From Bonia amplexicaulis (lineage: Eukaryota; Streptophyta; Magnoliopsida; Poales; Poaceae): 64,000 nucleotides of DNA. Below, piece by piece: positions 35,041 through 46,872 of the stretch. Position 1 is the stretch's first letter; the number at the start of each line of letters is the position of its first letter. The position numbers and the translations under genes were made by a program. The DNA is taken from positions 16,501,131 to 16,565,130 of the forward strand of contig CM070737.1 of assembly GCA_036346245.1 (NCBI GenBank), given 5' to 3'. The notes below the pieces were generated by a model. The model made no database searches, was not told the origin of the DNA, and saw nothing but the letters and a program-made list of their open reading frames with translations.

Positions 35041-36701
35041 CTACTTTACCGATTCTACCCCTGCCGCTTCCATCGAAATACGACTTCCCTCTTTCCGCTT
35101 CCGTGTCAATGGACGGACATGGTTCGGATGGCGTTTCTGATCCATTCAACGAATCATCGCCTCCTCAAACGAGGGATAGGGACGACTCCTCTCCGCTGCC
35201 GTAGCCGCTGCCGCAACTACTCCCACGCGCAGCTGCTTCCGCTGGCGCTGGACGCCGCCGTGGAAAGCGCCCGTGTCCTGGGGCGGGTTCGCGTCGGCCA
35301 CGTGCGGCGAGTCCTAGAGGTGCCACGCCTCGCCGCCTCGGCCGTGTTCATGAGGACTGGAAGGGTGTTGCTTCATGGCATGGAACGGGGACCCCCAAGG
35401 TCTCCGCCTACTTCCACAACGGCATGCCCGAGCCCAGGGGCGCGCGCTCTGCTGCTGCCATCTCTCGCGGCGACCTTCGCATCCACACCGTCCTGCTCTC
35501 CAGCGACGCCCGCCTCGTCTGCGTTGTGTGAGACTCTGGCTCAGGCAAGACTTACGTGAAATACTCCACCGGAACAATGCAGCCTGAAACGCCATGGTTA
35601 CGGTGTCCAGAACGGGGACAGCATCATCGCGCTTAGTGTGTTCGACTAAATGCCGAAGGCCCTGATCTGGGCATTGCTAGACGTAGATGGAGGAGGCAGA
35701 CCCTGATCGACTCCTAGCGTGGCAAAGATTGGGAATCTTTTTGCATGACGCGCTGTGAGGAATATGTGAAAGATTGGACTAGTCCGAACTTTTCATCCAT
35801 ACTCAGCAATGGTAATATGTCTTGGTGGTCTCATGGTTCAAGTGTTCAACAGAATGTGCGCGTACCTGCCAACAAAATGGGCTTACAAGAGGATGTGGTC
35901 AATTGGGACAGATATTCTGTATACTCGGGATGCTGGTGTGCTAGGATGTCCCGATACGCGATACGGGTATAGCGATATGATGTTTTTCAAAAATAAAGAT
36001 ATGTCAATACGGCAAGTATATATATATATATATGAAAATAAAAATTGTAAACAGGCTATGAGAGAGGGAGAAATTAAGATTACCTCGATGAATTGAATGC
36101 TATATATTCTATTAATCAACTGGGCAAGATAGCACTTTCTAGTTTATACTTTCGGCAGCATGCATCAAATTTCCTTGTACAACTGCAATGCATCAGATTT
36201 CCTTATATCTCATATTTCCAATGGTATAACCAATTAACCATCAATGCTTGGCTAGTAATGAAAAAAAAATGAAAATTGAAAAGTTTAAATGACATACCAC
36301 TTGGCACATATCCTCTTGGTTGCAACCGCACATCTCAATCTAATTCTTATGTGCAAAGGACATGAATCTAAATATGTACAGAGGAAAATTTGTACAATGG
36401 CAATTTTGTCAACAATTAACTGATTTGAGCTAATTAATGAAATAAAGGCAGTTCATAAGACAAACATTAAACATTAGTACGTAGGGTAAACATTAATAAT
36501 AGTACAACATAACCAACGGCCAATAAGACTAAATGAAGAGCATGGCATTTGCTTATTTTTTAAGTTTATTTAATTTAGGATGTTATGGAATTTAATAATT
36601 AAAACATAAATTCAAGAAAATAAATAAATAATAAAAAATTTCGTCTTGATTTGGCCCAACCGTTTGGCCTAGCTAGCCCAGCCAGCCATCCTTTAACCCA
36701 A
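35041..36701 (+). pseudogene. Coding-like fragment (35230-35650) and flanks
   Basis: Between 35230 and 35650 the plus strand reads, across shifting frames, VHEDWKGVASWHGTGTPKV, AYFHNGMPEPRGARSAAAIS and RGDLRIHTVLLSSDARLVCV, then a TGA followed in frame by DSGSGKTYVKYSTGTMQPET. GC content and codon-like periodicity suggest a genuine but broken exon; I do not recognise the protein. From 35980 to 36700 the DNA is AT-rich, with a short TA run at 36017-36034, and holds no gene. Confidence 0.35.
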
Positions 36702-36706
36702 CCCTA
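36702..36706. repeat. 5-bp target-site duplication, left copy
   Basis: ccta preceded by c (CCCTA), identical to 39489-39493. Confidence 0.8.
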
Positions 36707-37479
36707 TGAAAGATCAAGCTCCGTTTAAGTTGGTTTTGGTGTTAATGACAAATATCATAATGAGTTTTTAATGATAATATCATATACCATTATGTTGTTT
36801 TGGTGATATTGACAAATGCATATATGAGACTAATATACTTGTTTGAGTGTTATTCTTGCTTAGTCTCATTTAGATGAAAAGGTGAAATCAAAAGAGGTAT
36901 GCATTCGAAATCACTCTCATATATTAATGCATTCCTTATATCCAAAATATAGATTGAACTCCTCTAGTTGTTCAAAATGAATATGTGCATATGTCATTCT
37001 TCTTATACACTTGTATGCACACATTTAGGGGAGCTCTCTGTATGTTTTGGAGTTTCATGAGTATTGATCCATGCTTTCTCAATATACATATTTGAGATCT
37101 TTACTTTGAAATACATTGTTGGGTATATATATAACTTGTGTAGTTTACATATACTCACGTGTAATCGGGTTATCAACTAACTCCTCCATTATGTGTTAAT
37201 GATTGAATAGTCAAATGACAACCGGATAAGTAAGCTTTGTGCTTATCTTAGAGTATACAAATTGTCGTGTACAAGTTGTATACTCGCAAAACAAATTCAT
37301 ATCTCATTATTTGTTGAGATTGTCATTATTACCAAAAAGAGAAGATTGTTGAATCTTGTCCCTCCGTTATGTGTTAATGGTGAAGTTTGGTAATTGATGG
37401 TAATTATTTTGTGAACTAACGGTTTTCCATGAGTTGAATGAATAGGTTAGGTTCCACAAATGAGGATGACTTGGGATGA

Positions 37480-37880
37480 CTTCATGTGTTGAAGATCATC
37501 AAGTCAAAATGCGAGAAGGAAATAGCTTCATGTGTTGAAGGCTATTAAGAAGAAGATGGCTTCATGTGTTGAAGGCCACCAAGATGATGCATCATGAGTT
37601 GATGCATGCATGAAGATGATCATGTGTTGATCAAGCAAAGTCCGTCATGTGTTGATGGAGTTGATGAAAAGATGTATTATGTGTTAATGCATATCGAGAA
37701 GATGACCTAAGGCAAAGGTATGGCTAGCTAGGGCTAAGGATGTGTTCCTAGTCTTTTACCGGTCTTGGTGTTTGGTTGGAAGACCGGATTGCTAGTATAG
37801 GTGTCGTACTATTAAGAGGAGTCATGTCTAGTAGTTTGAGTCTCATCATGTGTTGATGGCTCATCCTCACCTCGCTAGCT
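37480..37880 (+). repeat. Degenerate catgtgttgatgg repeats in the solo LTR
   Basis: The word catgtgttga(a/t)gg recurs about nine times at irregular 30-60-bp spacing. Confidence 0.7.
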
Positions 37881-37884
37881 CATT

Positions 37885-38200
37885 GTGACATGAGGCTTAT
37901 ATTTGCGAATGTGTTTTGCAAATAGTTGAAGCTCACGTGTTGAATTTCTTTGTAACATGGGACTATGCATTGCGAATGTGTTTTGCAAGTGCTTGAAGTC
38001 CATGCTTCTATTCTTTGTGATATGAGGCTTATGTTTGCAAATGTGTTTTGCAAATGGTTGAAACTCATATTTAATCTTTGCGTCATGATTTCAAAAGTGT
38101 GCAAATGTGTTTTGCAACTTGTTGAAAATCATGTTGTATCCTTGTGTGCATGATATCGTAGTTTGCAAATCTGTTTTGCAAAATCTGTTGAGATATCTGC
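37885..38200 (+). repeat. About 65-bp tandem repeats in the solo LTR
   Basis: Five imperfect units, each containing tttgc(g/a)aatgtgttttgc followed by a ..gttgaa.ctc.. segment. Confidence 0.75.
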
Positions 38201-38209
38201 ACTGCTCAG

Positions 38210-38560
38210 GAAAATCGGAACTACCGGCTCTGTGTGAGCGGTACTACCGTAAGGCGGAAGTACCGGTATGTGTTGCGGTACTACCGGACGTTGGAAGTCC
38301 GAGCGGCTCTGTGTGAGCAGATGGTCCGGCCTGCGGAAGTACCGGCTCTGTGTGAGCGGTACTACCGGGGAGCGGAAGTACCGGTATGTGTTGCGCGGTA
38401 CTACCGGCCATCGGAAGCTCCGGACATCGAGCGGAGCCTTTTTTCCAGAGAGCGCCAAGTTTGGGCTCGACTCGAGCGGAAGTACCGCGCCGACTTTGCG
38501 GTACTACCGGTGAGCGGTACTACCGGCAAAATGAACGGTAGTACTACCGCGTCGACTGTG
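38210..38560 (+). repeat. ggtactaccg/cggaagtaccg repeat block in the solo LTR
   Basis: The words ggtactaccgg and cggaagtaccgg alternate. A larger unit of about 120 bp (ccggctctgtgtgagcggta and following) is partly duplicated. The words form short inverted pairs, so the transcript could fold strongly. Confidence 0.8.
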
Positions 38561-39488
38561 TAACGACTAGTTCAAAAGCTCTGACATAGCCATTACAGCG
38601 CGTCAGATATGGGAGCGGTACTATCGGCCGTTGGCCGGCGGTAATTCCGCTCGTCCTAAATTTTTCAGGACTTTGCTCCAACGGCTAGTTTTTTGGTGTG
38701 GGGTATTTATACCCTCTTGTGGCCGGTTGGAGAGGTTGCTGGTTGATTCATTGGTGCATGTGTTGCACTTCTTGAGCTAGAGTGAGGCTCTCCACTCAAT
38801 TGTACATGTGTTGCACTTTGTGAGGTGTGAGAGAGGAACTAGAGTGCATGTGTTGCCTATAGTGGTGGACTTTGTGTCCAGCGAACTAGTGCATTCGTTG
38901 CATGTGGTGGGAGTCAAGCGAGAGGCTTGACCTATTACTCTTGGAGTTTGCCGACTCCTATATGGCATTGGAGGTGTCGTGCGCGGTGATCTTCTCAACG
39001 GAGGTTGTGAGAAGACCCGGCGAAGTTGTGAAGGTTGGAGCTCACCTACCCGGAGCGGAAAAGAGCTACCACTAGTGGATTGAGGTGTTTCGACTTAATT
39101 CATAGAGCCGATCCGATTAGTTCGGGCTTACCTTAATGTGGATTAGGGGAGAGCGGCAACTCTCCGAACACCACGATAAAACACCATCGTGTCAGTTGTG
39201 GTTTGTTTCCTTGTGCCTTTTTTTACATTCAAGCAATTTATATTCATAAAATTAAATTGATTGCTTGTACACGTAAGATTGCAAACATTGACATATGATA
39301 GAATTTGGTGCACTCAGGCGAATTAACTTGTTGTAGGCGCTATTTGAGCTAAACCATTTGATTTACGCTTCCACGTTATATACTTAGTTTAGGCAAATAG
39401 AAAAGCTCTTGAATTAATTAGCAATAATTTGTAGAGAATTTTTAAGACCGCCTATTCACCCCCTCTAGTCGGCCACCTCGATCTTACA

Positions 39489-39493
39489 CCCTA
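39489..39493. repeat. 5-bp target-site duplication, right copy
   Basis: CCCTA directly after the LTR's terminal CA. Confidence 0.8.
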
Positions 39494-42399
39494 CCCCTTT
39501 CTCTCCATTTCTCTCCTTGTTCACAGTCACCACTTTCTCTCTCTCTCTCGTCTCTTTGCTCTCCCCCTCTCCCTTCTTCGGCCGGTGTTGCCGCCAAACC
39601 CGGTGGCCTCTTTGCAGCCGATGGCCTTCCCAAGCGCCGCTCCCCTTGCTCCTCCTCCCAGTCGACGGCTGAGCCTGGGCATGTGTTACTAGGGTTACGC
39701 TAACTACGCATGGGACTATCTCGACTGACGTTGGAACACGGGGTGCTACCGACAGCAGTAAGGACCAATTACAATATATTCCCCTAGCATTTCTCTTCGC
39801 AAACACGCACTGAAAACCTTTCCGTCTACCCGTAGTCTTCGAATCCGCTATGTGCGTAACGCAAATGGATCGACCAAGAGGTCCACCCACACGACCAATT
39901 GCGTCTTGCCTGCGAGGAGTGGGATGCTGAGACGGACCACGAGAGGAGGAACGAGCGACGACGCAATGAAGAGCACAACAAGCATATCCAGTGGGAGACG
40001 TAAGCTTATCTAGAGGCATGCAGGCATAGGGAGTGCAAGGAGGAGCACGAGAGAAAGTGTGAAAGGGTGGCCAATTCCAGGCCGCAAGCGAGGACTACAA
40101 CACCGACCTCACAAGGAAGGGCAAAAGGTCTCGGTTCACACAGTAGATCGAGCCATTCCGTAGCAGCCCCCATCCTATCCACTGTATTTTTTGTTTCTCC
40201 TAAAGGCATGTATTCTTACATGGTCCGAATGCTTGTATTATAGCGTACCATAGTATCAAGGAGGTTGACAAAAGCAACTAGTGGAACCGCCATGGCATGT
40301 AATCATGTGTAATATGTGTCTGTTCTAGGACTCTAATGTATTCCAGGTTCCGTGCCTCGCAACTTACCTTCGGTCCGAATATTTCAACAGTTTGCTACCT
40401 TGGAGTGCATTTGCAATCTCCAAGCTCTAGAGCAAAATTGGACTTGGCAGTTACTACGACAAGATCATAAACAACAAAATACAGTGACGACATTTCGAAC
40501 CATCTATACCACGAGTTTTGCAAATTTTCATTTTCCTTACTTTCTCTTCCGATTTTCCTTTCTTAGTCTTTGCCAATATGCCTAGCGATCACTACAACGA
40601 ACTTGTTTGCGATGATGAAAAACTAAGGACATACACTCAGGGAATCCATTCCAAGTTCTTAATTCATTGCCAGCCAACCCATACCTAAAACCAACCCCCT
40701 ATGCACAATGAAAATGCCCTTAGCACAGTCATGGCACAAAGGGGAGAGGATAAGGCCAAGAGAGCAACCGGATGGGAGAGAGTGAGAGAGCTCGTTTTCA
40801 CCCAACTCGTAGCCAGCCATCACCATAGTCGAACCACAGTAGCCAACAAAGCACATTCCACCAGATACACTCCATTTTCCACAAATCCAAAAGGCCGACT
40901 GAGAAGGAGGAGCATGGAGTGAAGCCCAGCAACCAGGCCAGAGGAGGACAAGGCGTCAATGAAGGAGAAGGACGACAACCCTAGAAGGAGGTGACAACTG
41001 AATCGAATGCCAGCCAACAGGAGGACAGCTGAGTCAAGCATAAGCAACTGAGAAGACCGAACCACAGTTCTTTCCCAAATGGAGCCCAACATCACCTAAC
41101 AAGGTAGCCCCACAACCCATTTTTGATCTTTGCCATCACTATCACGGGATCACACCACATGCATCGTCACAATCAGAATCATGTCACTGAATCTAAGGCA
41201 TAGATAGAGGTAAGCTAGAGGTAGAAGGAGGAGAAAATAGCGAGGGGAGTAGAGTATACCAGAGAAGAGCCAACCGCAGCGACGGCATGCCACCGCCAGC
41301 CACAGTGCGCACCTGAAGGCAACCCACACTCCTCCGCATGTGAGAAACCTTGAGCCCTATCATGGCAACCCAACTGATTCAACCATCACCACCTCAACCC
41401 ATCTTTATCAAAAACAACTCCAATAAAAGAGTAAATCATGTAGAACCAAGAACTAAAAGTAAATCAAAAAGGGAAATCAAGAGTAGAGGGAGGAGATTCA
41501 AATCCCAGTGGCCGAAATCGAATCAATGACACCAGGAGCCAAATCCGATTGGTGGTGAGTTGAGGAGGTGTCCGGGCAACCGACGGTAGCCGATCCGGGC
41601 AGGGGTAGCGACCGGGTAGGAGGAGGGTTGAGGCGCAGTAGGAGAGCATGAGAGAGAGAGGTAATCGACCAGGAAGGAAGTCGGTGGTGCGGCACCTAGG
41701 GCCAACTGGCTAGGGAGTTAGCGTAGAGAGAGGCGGCGTCGGTGAGACCGAGAACCGGAGAAGGGAGAAGGAACCGAGAGACAGGGAACTGAGAGAAATA
41801 AGAGAGAGGGGAGTAAATGGACCGAGCCTATTTGGCCGAGAGTAAAGAGAGAGGGAGTACAGGGTATATATCCGCGTATTGTTGTATTGAGAACTTCATT
41901 GCACATGTAGTTGCATGCTTAATCATTTAGGTAGTATTTAACTTGCAAAACTCGGTTCATAACCATTTGTAGATATTAAATAAAAATAATTGTCATTAGT
42001 GAAATAACTTCACACGACGGTATAAAGTAGCTTCAAATTGTAAAATCCACAATCAGCTAAATTGACCTAGTAATCACACGGGAACGTATCGGAATAGTAT
42101 GCCTTTTATATCCGTAAATTGAACCATAGCGTGTGTGCTAAATGCAAGAAAAGAACCGGGTCTGAAGGAAGAGTTCCACCCGAGTGAACCTGAGACCAAG
42201 ACTTTCGATCAACTCACAGGTAACCATACCTTTGATCATGTGGTCATTCTTCAGTTAAAACAAGTATTTACCTAATAAAATATTATCACCCTGCATCAAA
42301 TGAAATTCAGTTTTAATCCAGATGAATGCTATGCAAAAGAAATGAAAGAGGTGTAGCAGTCTCAACTGATGGAGCAATTCACCTGTAGTATAAGTAAAT
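39494..42399. other. Intergenic, probable decayed transposon sequence
   Basis: At 39880-40130 the plus strand reads a strongly charged LRLACEEWDAETDHERRNER segment with a stop, a style seen in uncharacterised grass transposon proteins; I cannot assign it. On the minus strand 41460-41880 is C/T-rich with a tatatacc box, like the leader and promoter of a gypsy-type element. No intact gene is seen. Confidence 0.4.
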
Positions 42400-43549
42400 G
42401 GTAGACAGAGGGTGCCGTGGAAAGGTGACAAAGTGTAAGTTTGGGACCCTCTACATAGGGGTAAAATCTAAGGACTTACAAACTTCACTCATGTAATGGA
42501 CCGTATCGGTCATATCAACCATTGTTCCATCTGAAGACGGACATGATCAATAACTATCAAAGTTATAATGCACTCCATAATTGGGTATGTATATTTATCT
42601 AGGAAGGAAATTGGGCGAGATCTCAATTGGACTTTGAGCTATAAAAGATAAGCCCAGTGCATATATTTAGCGATGTGGAGTGTTTGGTGAAGTTGCGTCC
42701 GGCCCGACCAATGATTAGTTCATAACTGGGTGGGTTCTAGGTGAGCATGAGAAACCGCCTTTAAGCCAATGATTATGACTAGTCAGGTGGAGGTATAATG
42801 CATTGAGATAGAGGTAAAAGTTCTATTCTCTGATTTGGGTATCGCATATAAGGAAATGCGAAGATCCATTCGCTACAAAAATCAAGGTGATATGGATAAA
42901 GTGGATGTAGTGCTGTATAAATCATGAATTTATGTCTGTCTCCTGGACTGGAGGCTACGGGAACCAATGGAGATTTTATCTGGTTATACGAGTGTTCAGT
43001 AAATTTCTAAATTAACAATCTAAAATTCTTTCTCAACCTAAAAAATATTTATTTTCAAGATGTTATAAGATGAGAATGTATTCAATGAGATGTTGGTTTA
43101 TGAACATAAAAGTGCATACTTGCTATTAATGCTTGTTGAGTACTCCGTACTCACCCTTACTATTATTCTCTTTTATTTAGAGGTTAGCCAGTCTGAGATT
43201 CCACTTGATGTGGAGGATGCCTACCTAAAGAAGTTATATGCAGAGTGGGAGGGAGGTGAACTTAAGTATGACCCGTATGAGGTGGACACCTTATCCGAGA
43301 TATAAGACGACTAGAGTATTACTAGCAGCTCGAGCATGACCATCAGGATATATGTAAAGTGATGCGATGTTTTATATTTCCTAGTACTTGTGTAATTATT
43401 AGTTGAACTAGAATTGTATTCGTTATTATTGTAATATTCAGGCCTCGGTGGCTTTGTAAAAGACTTTAGCATTGCGTGGCTATATTTATTTATTAGTATG
43501 TTCAATCTCTAATTATTATTATACTGTAACATTCATTCGGGTCGTCACA
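42400..43549 (+). mobile_element. Gypsy-like LTR, probably solo or truncated
   Basis: The order of landmarks is typical of long grass gypsy LTRs: cttgttgagtactccgtact at about 43134 followed by caccctta, then gacgactagag near 43310, tgtaatattcaggcctcg near 43432, and gggtcgtcaca ending at 43549. No primer-binding site follows. The 5' boundary is uncertain and no target duplication was found. The 71-codon frame at 43090-43305 is inside the LTR and is not thought to be a gene. Confidence 0.5.
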
Positions 43550-45269
43550 TCTACCTTATCCAAACATGCTAGGTCCACTAAAGGAATATGAGACTCTCAT
43601 CCTATTGGATCTTGCCGGTAGTAGTATCTCAAGAATTATTGTTTTCTTTTTTCAACCATTTCACTCGAACATCTTTTTCTACCAAAGAATTGGTGTGCCT
43701 AAAACCGTGGTCGCTTGGACATTAATTTATGGACACGTATACATTTCGTATGTGCGTTTGTTTGTGATTTTCACCACACACACCCTCACTTACCAGGAAT
43801 TCGTCATGCCCAAATCGATCCCAATGACATCTGCTACTGCAGGCTTCAAGCTGCACACAGTACACCCAATTCGGCAATTCAACAACCAGCAAGCAAACTG
43901 AGATAGATGCACACGGGTTGCTGAAATACATCCTAAACTCATAATTACTTGAAAGCACGAGACACTGTTCCAAGCCTGGAGAGCAGAGGAGATGTGGTGT
44001 GCTCATGACATGAGTAGGTTGAAATCCAAATCAAGATAATTTTAATAGCAAATTGGTGTACTATGAGAGTAAATCAGTGTAAATTTAGAGTGTAAATTTA
44101 GTGCAAAGTTCAGAGTAATACAAGTCTGATGGAAAGTTAGTAAAAGTTTATTAGCAAATCGGTGCAAACTTGGGGAAGTTAGTGCAAATTTCGGAGCAGT
44201 ACAAATCCGGTATAAATTAGTTAAAGTTCATTAGTGAAATGAAGCAAATTAGTGCAAATTTGAGAGCAAGTTACTATAGATTTTCAGAGCAGTACAAATC
44301 TGACAGAAAATCAACAAAAATTTACATATGGGCAAATTCTATAAATTTAAGAGCAATATTAGTGTAAATTTGAGAGTAAACCAATACAGACTTGAGATCA
44401 AAGTCGTTGCATCACTCGTAGTTCGTTCGCGTCGCGCTAATTGACGTGACACACACATACACAATAACAGTGCAAACCAACTATGAAGCGGCCTAATGTG
44501 TATAGGTATTAGTATATAACGACTCAACTGAAAGTGTCTACATGATGCGCATCCAATCATCTATTACATTTTACATACACCGACTGATACATGTACGATA
44601 TATATTGAATATGTGAGAATATACAAATCCACAGTAGACAACGTACTTTGGATGTTGAAGACTACTTAAAGCTACTTTACGTTTTCACGTACCTCTGGTT
44701 AGGCTCATGCAAATCCACATTTAAGAATCTGCCATAAGTTACTCGACATGGGAGTACTTTTCCACGCATCAATGATGCCCTTCTTGTTAATTTATAATGC
44801 CGTGTGCACGCCCTCATACGGTGTGCATCTATAACACATAGGTTGATGCTAATCGAACAAAATGAAGACAGCAATACAAGTGCATGTAGGAGGAAAAGAA
44901 GAAAAAGATGAGTCCAACTAGCATATATATGTATGGAAAATATTTAAGCTAGGTAAACATTTTAAGCTAGTGTACAGAGCAAGTTCACGAAGAAAAGAAG
45001 AAAAGGGTGAATCCAACTACATATTTATGGAAAATCTTCAAGCTTAATATTTTAAGCTAGTGGACATGTAAAATCAAGCTAGTGTACATATAAAGTCCTG
45101 TATGCATCATACATAGCTCTTATTGAAAGAAAACATAGGCACTATGCCTAAATTTTCGGGAAAAAACAACACATGGTATGCAACACGTACGTACGCTAAC
45201 CAGGAGGCATATACTTCATTCTGTTTATCGACAACAATGATGTAATTGGAAGTACCATGACGATCAATT
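43550..45269. other. Intergenic with tandem repeat, no gene
   Basis: The frame 43566-43901 has no recognised domain. Positions 44900-45080 contain a local duplication around gaaaagaagaaaa(g)a..gaatccaacta. The rest is AT-rich. Confidence 0.45.
44040..44400 (+). repeat. Degenerate minisatellite, about 105-bp unit
   Basis: At least three imperfect units are built from gagcagtacaaatc, gtaaaagttcattag-like and gcaaatt(g)gtgcaaa(t) words. Divergence is high, so it is old. Confidence 0.65.
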
Positions 45270-45989
45270 TCACATTAAGAGCTCAGACACCCACCCCAAG
45301 TCTGGCCCATCATCTTCCGTCGCCATTCTACGAGTGTGCATCGCCTTCGCCATATTGATCTCTTGCACAGCAATCATAAGCTTTTCTATGTCCGTATTCA
45401 CGCTAACATGTTGCTCAGCTGGCTGCATCGGTCCAGCCGGAGAGGACGGAGGTGACTCCCAGGTCGTCAACGTCGACTTGGGCGAGAGCGTGGCCGCGGC
45501 ATCATCAACCACTCGGAGCTCTTTATCCGTGTGCGCGAAGAAGCAAACCGGACGGGCGCACCTAGGGCCAGCACGGCACGGGCGCGTGCGGTAGCGCGAC
45601 GGGTGCAGCCACTGCTCGAAAGTCCCGTGCGCGAACGGGCACTCCGTGCCCCGCGGGCACGAGCCGCCCGGCCGGCGGCGGAAGTCCGGGCACGGGTCCC
45701 CGGAGTAGATCACGCGTCGAGGGTCGCGGCGCCGCGCGGCCTCTCCAGGGTGTGCGTACGGGCACGACGTCCACTCGTGCGCCCGCGCGCGAGGGCACCG
45801 ACGCACCTTGAACTCGTACATCATGAACTCCTCGTCGCCCGTCTGGACCTCCGGCGCCGGCGCCTCAGCGTCGAAAGAACACCGCCGCAGCGCGGCCAGG
45901 AGCTCCGGCGTTATCGCCGTCACAGGTCGATCCCGCAAGGAAGCAACGCGAGCCATCGGATCGACGGGGGCGTAACCGGCCGTGTCCAT
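45270..45989 (-). CDS. RR-TZF tandem CCCH zinc-finger protein, intronless
   Basis: A 239-aa single-exon protein of the plant-specific arginine-rich tandem zinc-finger group. The arginine-rich lead finger is C65-X5-H71-X4-C76-X3-H80 (CPRARAHEWTSCPYAH). The two canonical CCCH fingers follow: C100-X10-C111-X5-C117-X3-H121 and C138-X5-C144-X4-C149-X3-H153 (ending CFFAH). The family norm for the first of these is C-X7/8-C, so residues between C100 and C111 include an insertion of about two or three (FRRRPGGS). Relatives bind RNA or DNA, shuttle between nucleus and cytoplasmic granules, and act in hormone, stress and seed responses. The remaining C-terminus is Ser/Thr/Pro-rich then helical (IEKLMIAVQEINMAKAM). 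The ATG lies 82 bp after a TATA box. High GC and no intron are normal for the family. Confidence 0.94.
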   Translation of the reverse strand: MDTAGYAPVDPMARVASLRDRPVTAITPELLAALRRCSFDAEAPAPEVQTGDEEFMMYEFKVRRCPRARAHEWTSCPYAHPGEAARRRDPRRVIYSGDPCPDFRRRPGGSCPRGTECPFAHGTFEQWLHPSRYRTRPCRAGPRCARPVCFFAHTDKELRVVDDAAATLSPKSTLTTWESPPSSPAGPMQPAEQHVSVNTDIEKLMIAVQEINMAKAMHTRRMATEDDGPDLGWVSELLM

Positions 45990-46070
45990 GTCCGTGAGCT
46001 GGCCGAGACGAGAGCTGCTCGCTACAGCGACAGGACGGGAGACGATGCGATCGGCGAGCGCGCGGCGCGG

Positions 46071-46080
46071 CTTTTATAGG
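46071..46080 (-). promoter_or_regulatory. TATA box of the CCCH gene
   Basis: cctataaaag on the minus strand, about 82 bp upstream of the start codon, in otherwise GC-rich DNA. Confidence 0.7.
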
Positions 46081-46459
46081 CGCGAGCGCCGTTGGGGTTG
46101 TGCAGAAGGAAAGTGACACAATGATGGCGGTATTCGAGTTCGCGGTGTGTTGGGTGGGGTGGCGTCCGGTCCGGGGCAAGGTGTCCCGGCTGGGCACGTA
46201 CGTGGTGGAATGGGCTCGGCGTACGTGCGCGACACGTCCGGGGGTGCTCCTTCGGGAGCTGTCTCGTGCTCTCGCTTTTGCTGCCGCGAGGCGAGGCTGC
46301 CGAGGAAAACTGCTCTACTTCTTCGTGTCTTTTTCCGGCTTGAGCGTGGTTCGGTTCCGACGAATGGATCGCGCGAGTTATTTATTGCTGTGCTGTTGGG
46401 CTCAGAGCTTGCGAGGAGGCGGTGGAATTTCGTAACTGCTACGGCGCTTGCTATTCTAA

Positions 46460-46601
46460 GGTCCCGTTCTTGCTTTTTTCGGATGTGACCTACAGTTAAT
46501 TTTTTTTAGTTACAGTTTGTACATCTGGTAAATAATATAGAGTAAAAAATTAAAGCCAAAAACTAGCTGGTAAGGAAACCTAAAGCCTAAAGAACGGTAC
46601 T
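46460..46601. repeat. Short MITE with gttctt ends
   Basis: Left end ggtcccgttcttgcttttt; right end, reverse-complemented, agtaccgttctttagg. The interior is AT-rich. It resembles a shortened family B copy. Confidence 0.5.
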
Positions 46602-46604
46602 TAA

Positions 46605-46872
46605 CGCCTGCTCATTTCAGTTTGAGCTTTTGATTTCTGGCATATTTTTTACTATTCATAAATTTTATCTTTTTAAAATTTTTAGCTTTTTTGAGCTTTT
46701 TTCGATTTTTTTTTTCCGTATTCGTTTGCATTGTCTGTGATTATCTAACATATTTTTTCTATTTTTAAATTTTTTAAATTTAATTATGTCAAATAAGCCA
46801 CCTCCAATTACAGAATAATTTTAGATATAAGTTACTATTTTTCAGCCAAACCGAGCGAAGCCAAACCTGAGT
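46605..46872 (+). repeat. MITE family A copy
   Basis: It starts gcctgctcatttcagtttga and ends tttttcagccaaaccgag; the internal gtcaaataagccacctcc matches the 13165 and 59310 copies. Confidence 0.65.

Larger units (their letters stand above)
36707..39488 (+). mobile_element. SIRE-like copia solo LTR, 2.8 kb
   Basis: It begins TGAAAGATC and ends GATCTTACA, short inverted ends of the TG..CA type, and is flanked by the perfect 5-bp duplication CCCTA. Near the start, gttggttttggtgttaatga, and near the end, ccgcctattcaccccctcta followed by gtcggccacctcgatctt, are characteristic of long LTRs of the SIRE/Maximus copia lineage in grasses. No primer-binding site, gag or pol follows, and a second LTR is not present, so this is a solo LTR from recombination. 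Three tandem-repeat blocks lie inside it. Confidence 0.85.

Noticed and set aside
38210..38560. CRISPR-like or satellite array
   Set aside because: Unit lengths and spacers are irregular, the block is inside a eukaryotic LTR, and no cas genes are possible in this context.
39465..40019. 184-codon minus-strand frame
   Set aside because: It overlaps the end of the solo LTR and has no recognisable domain; the opposite strand reads equally plausibly as decayed transposon protein.
43566..43901. 111-codon plus-strand frame
   Set aside because: Hydrophobic but with no domain, leader or promoter; sits next to an LTR.
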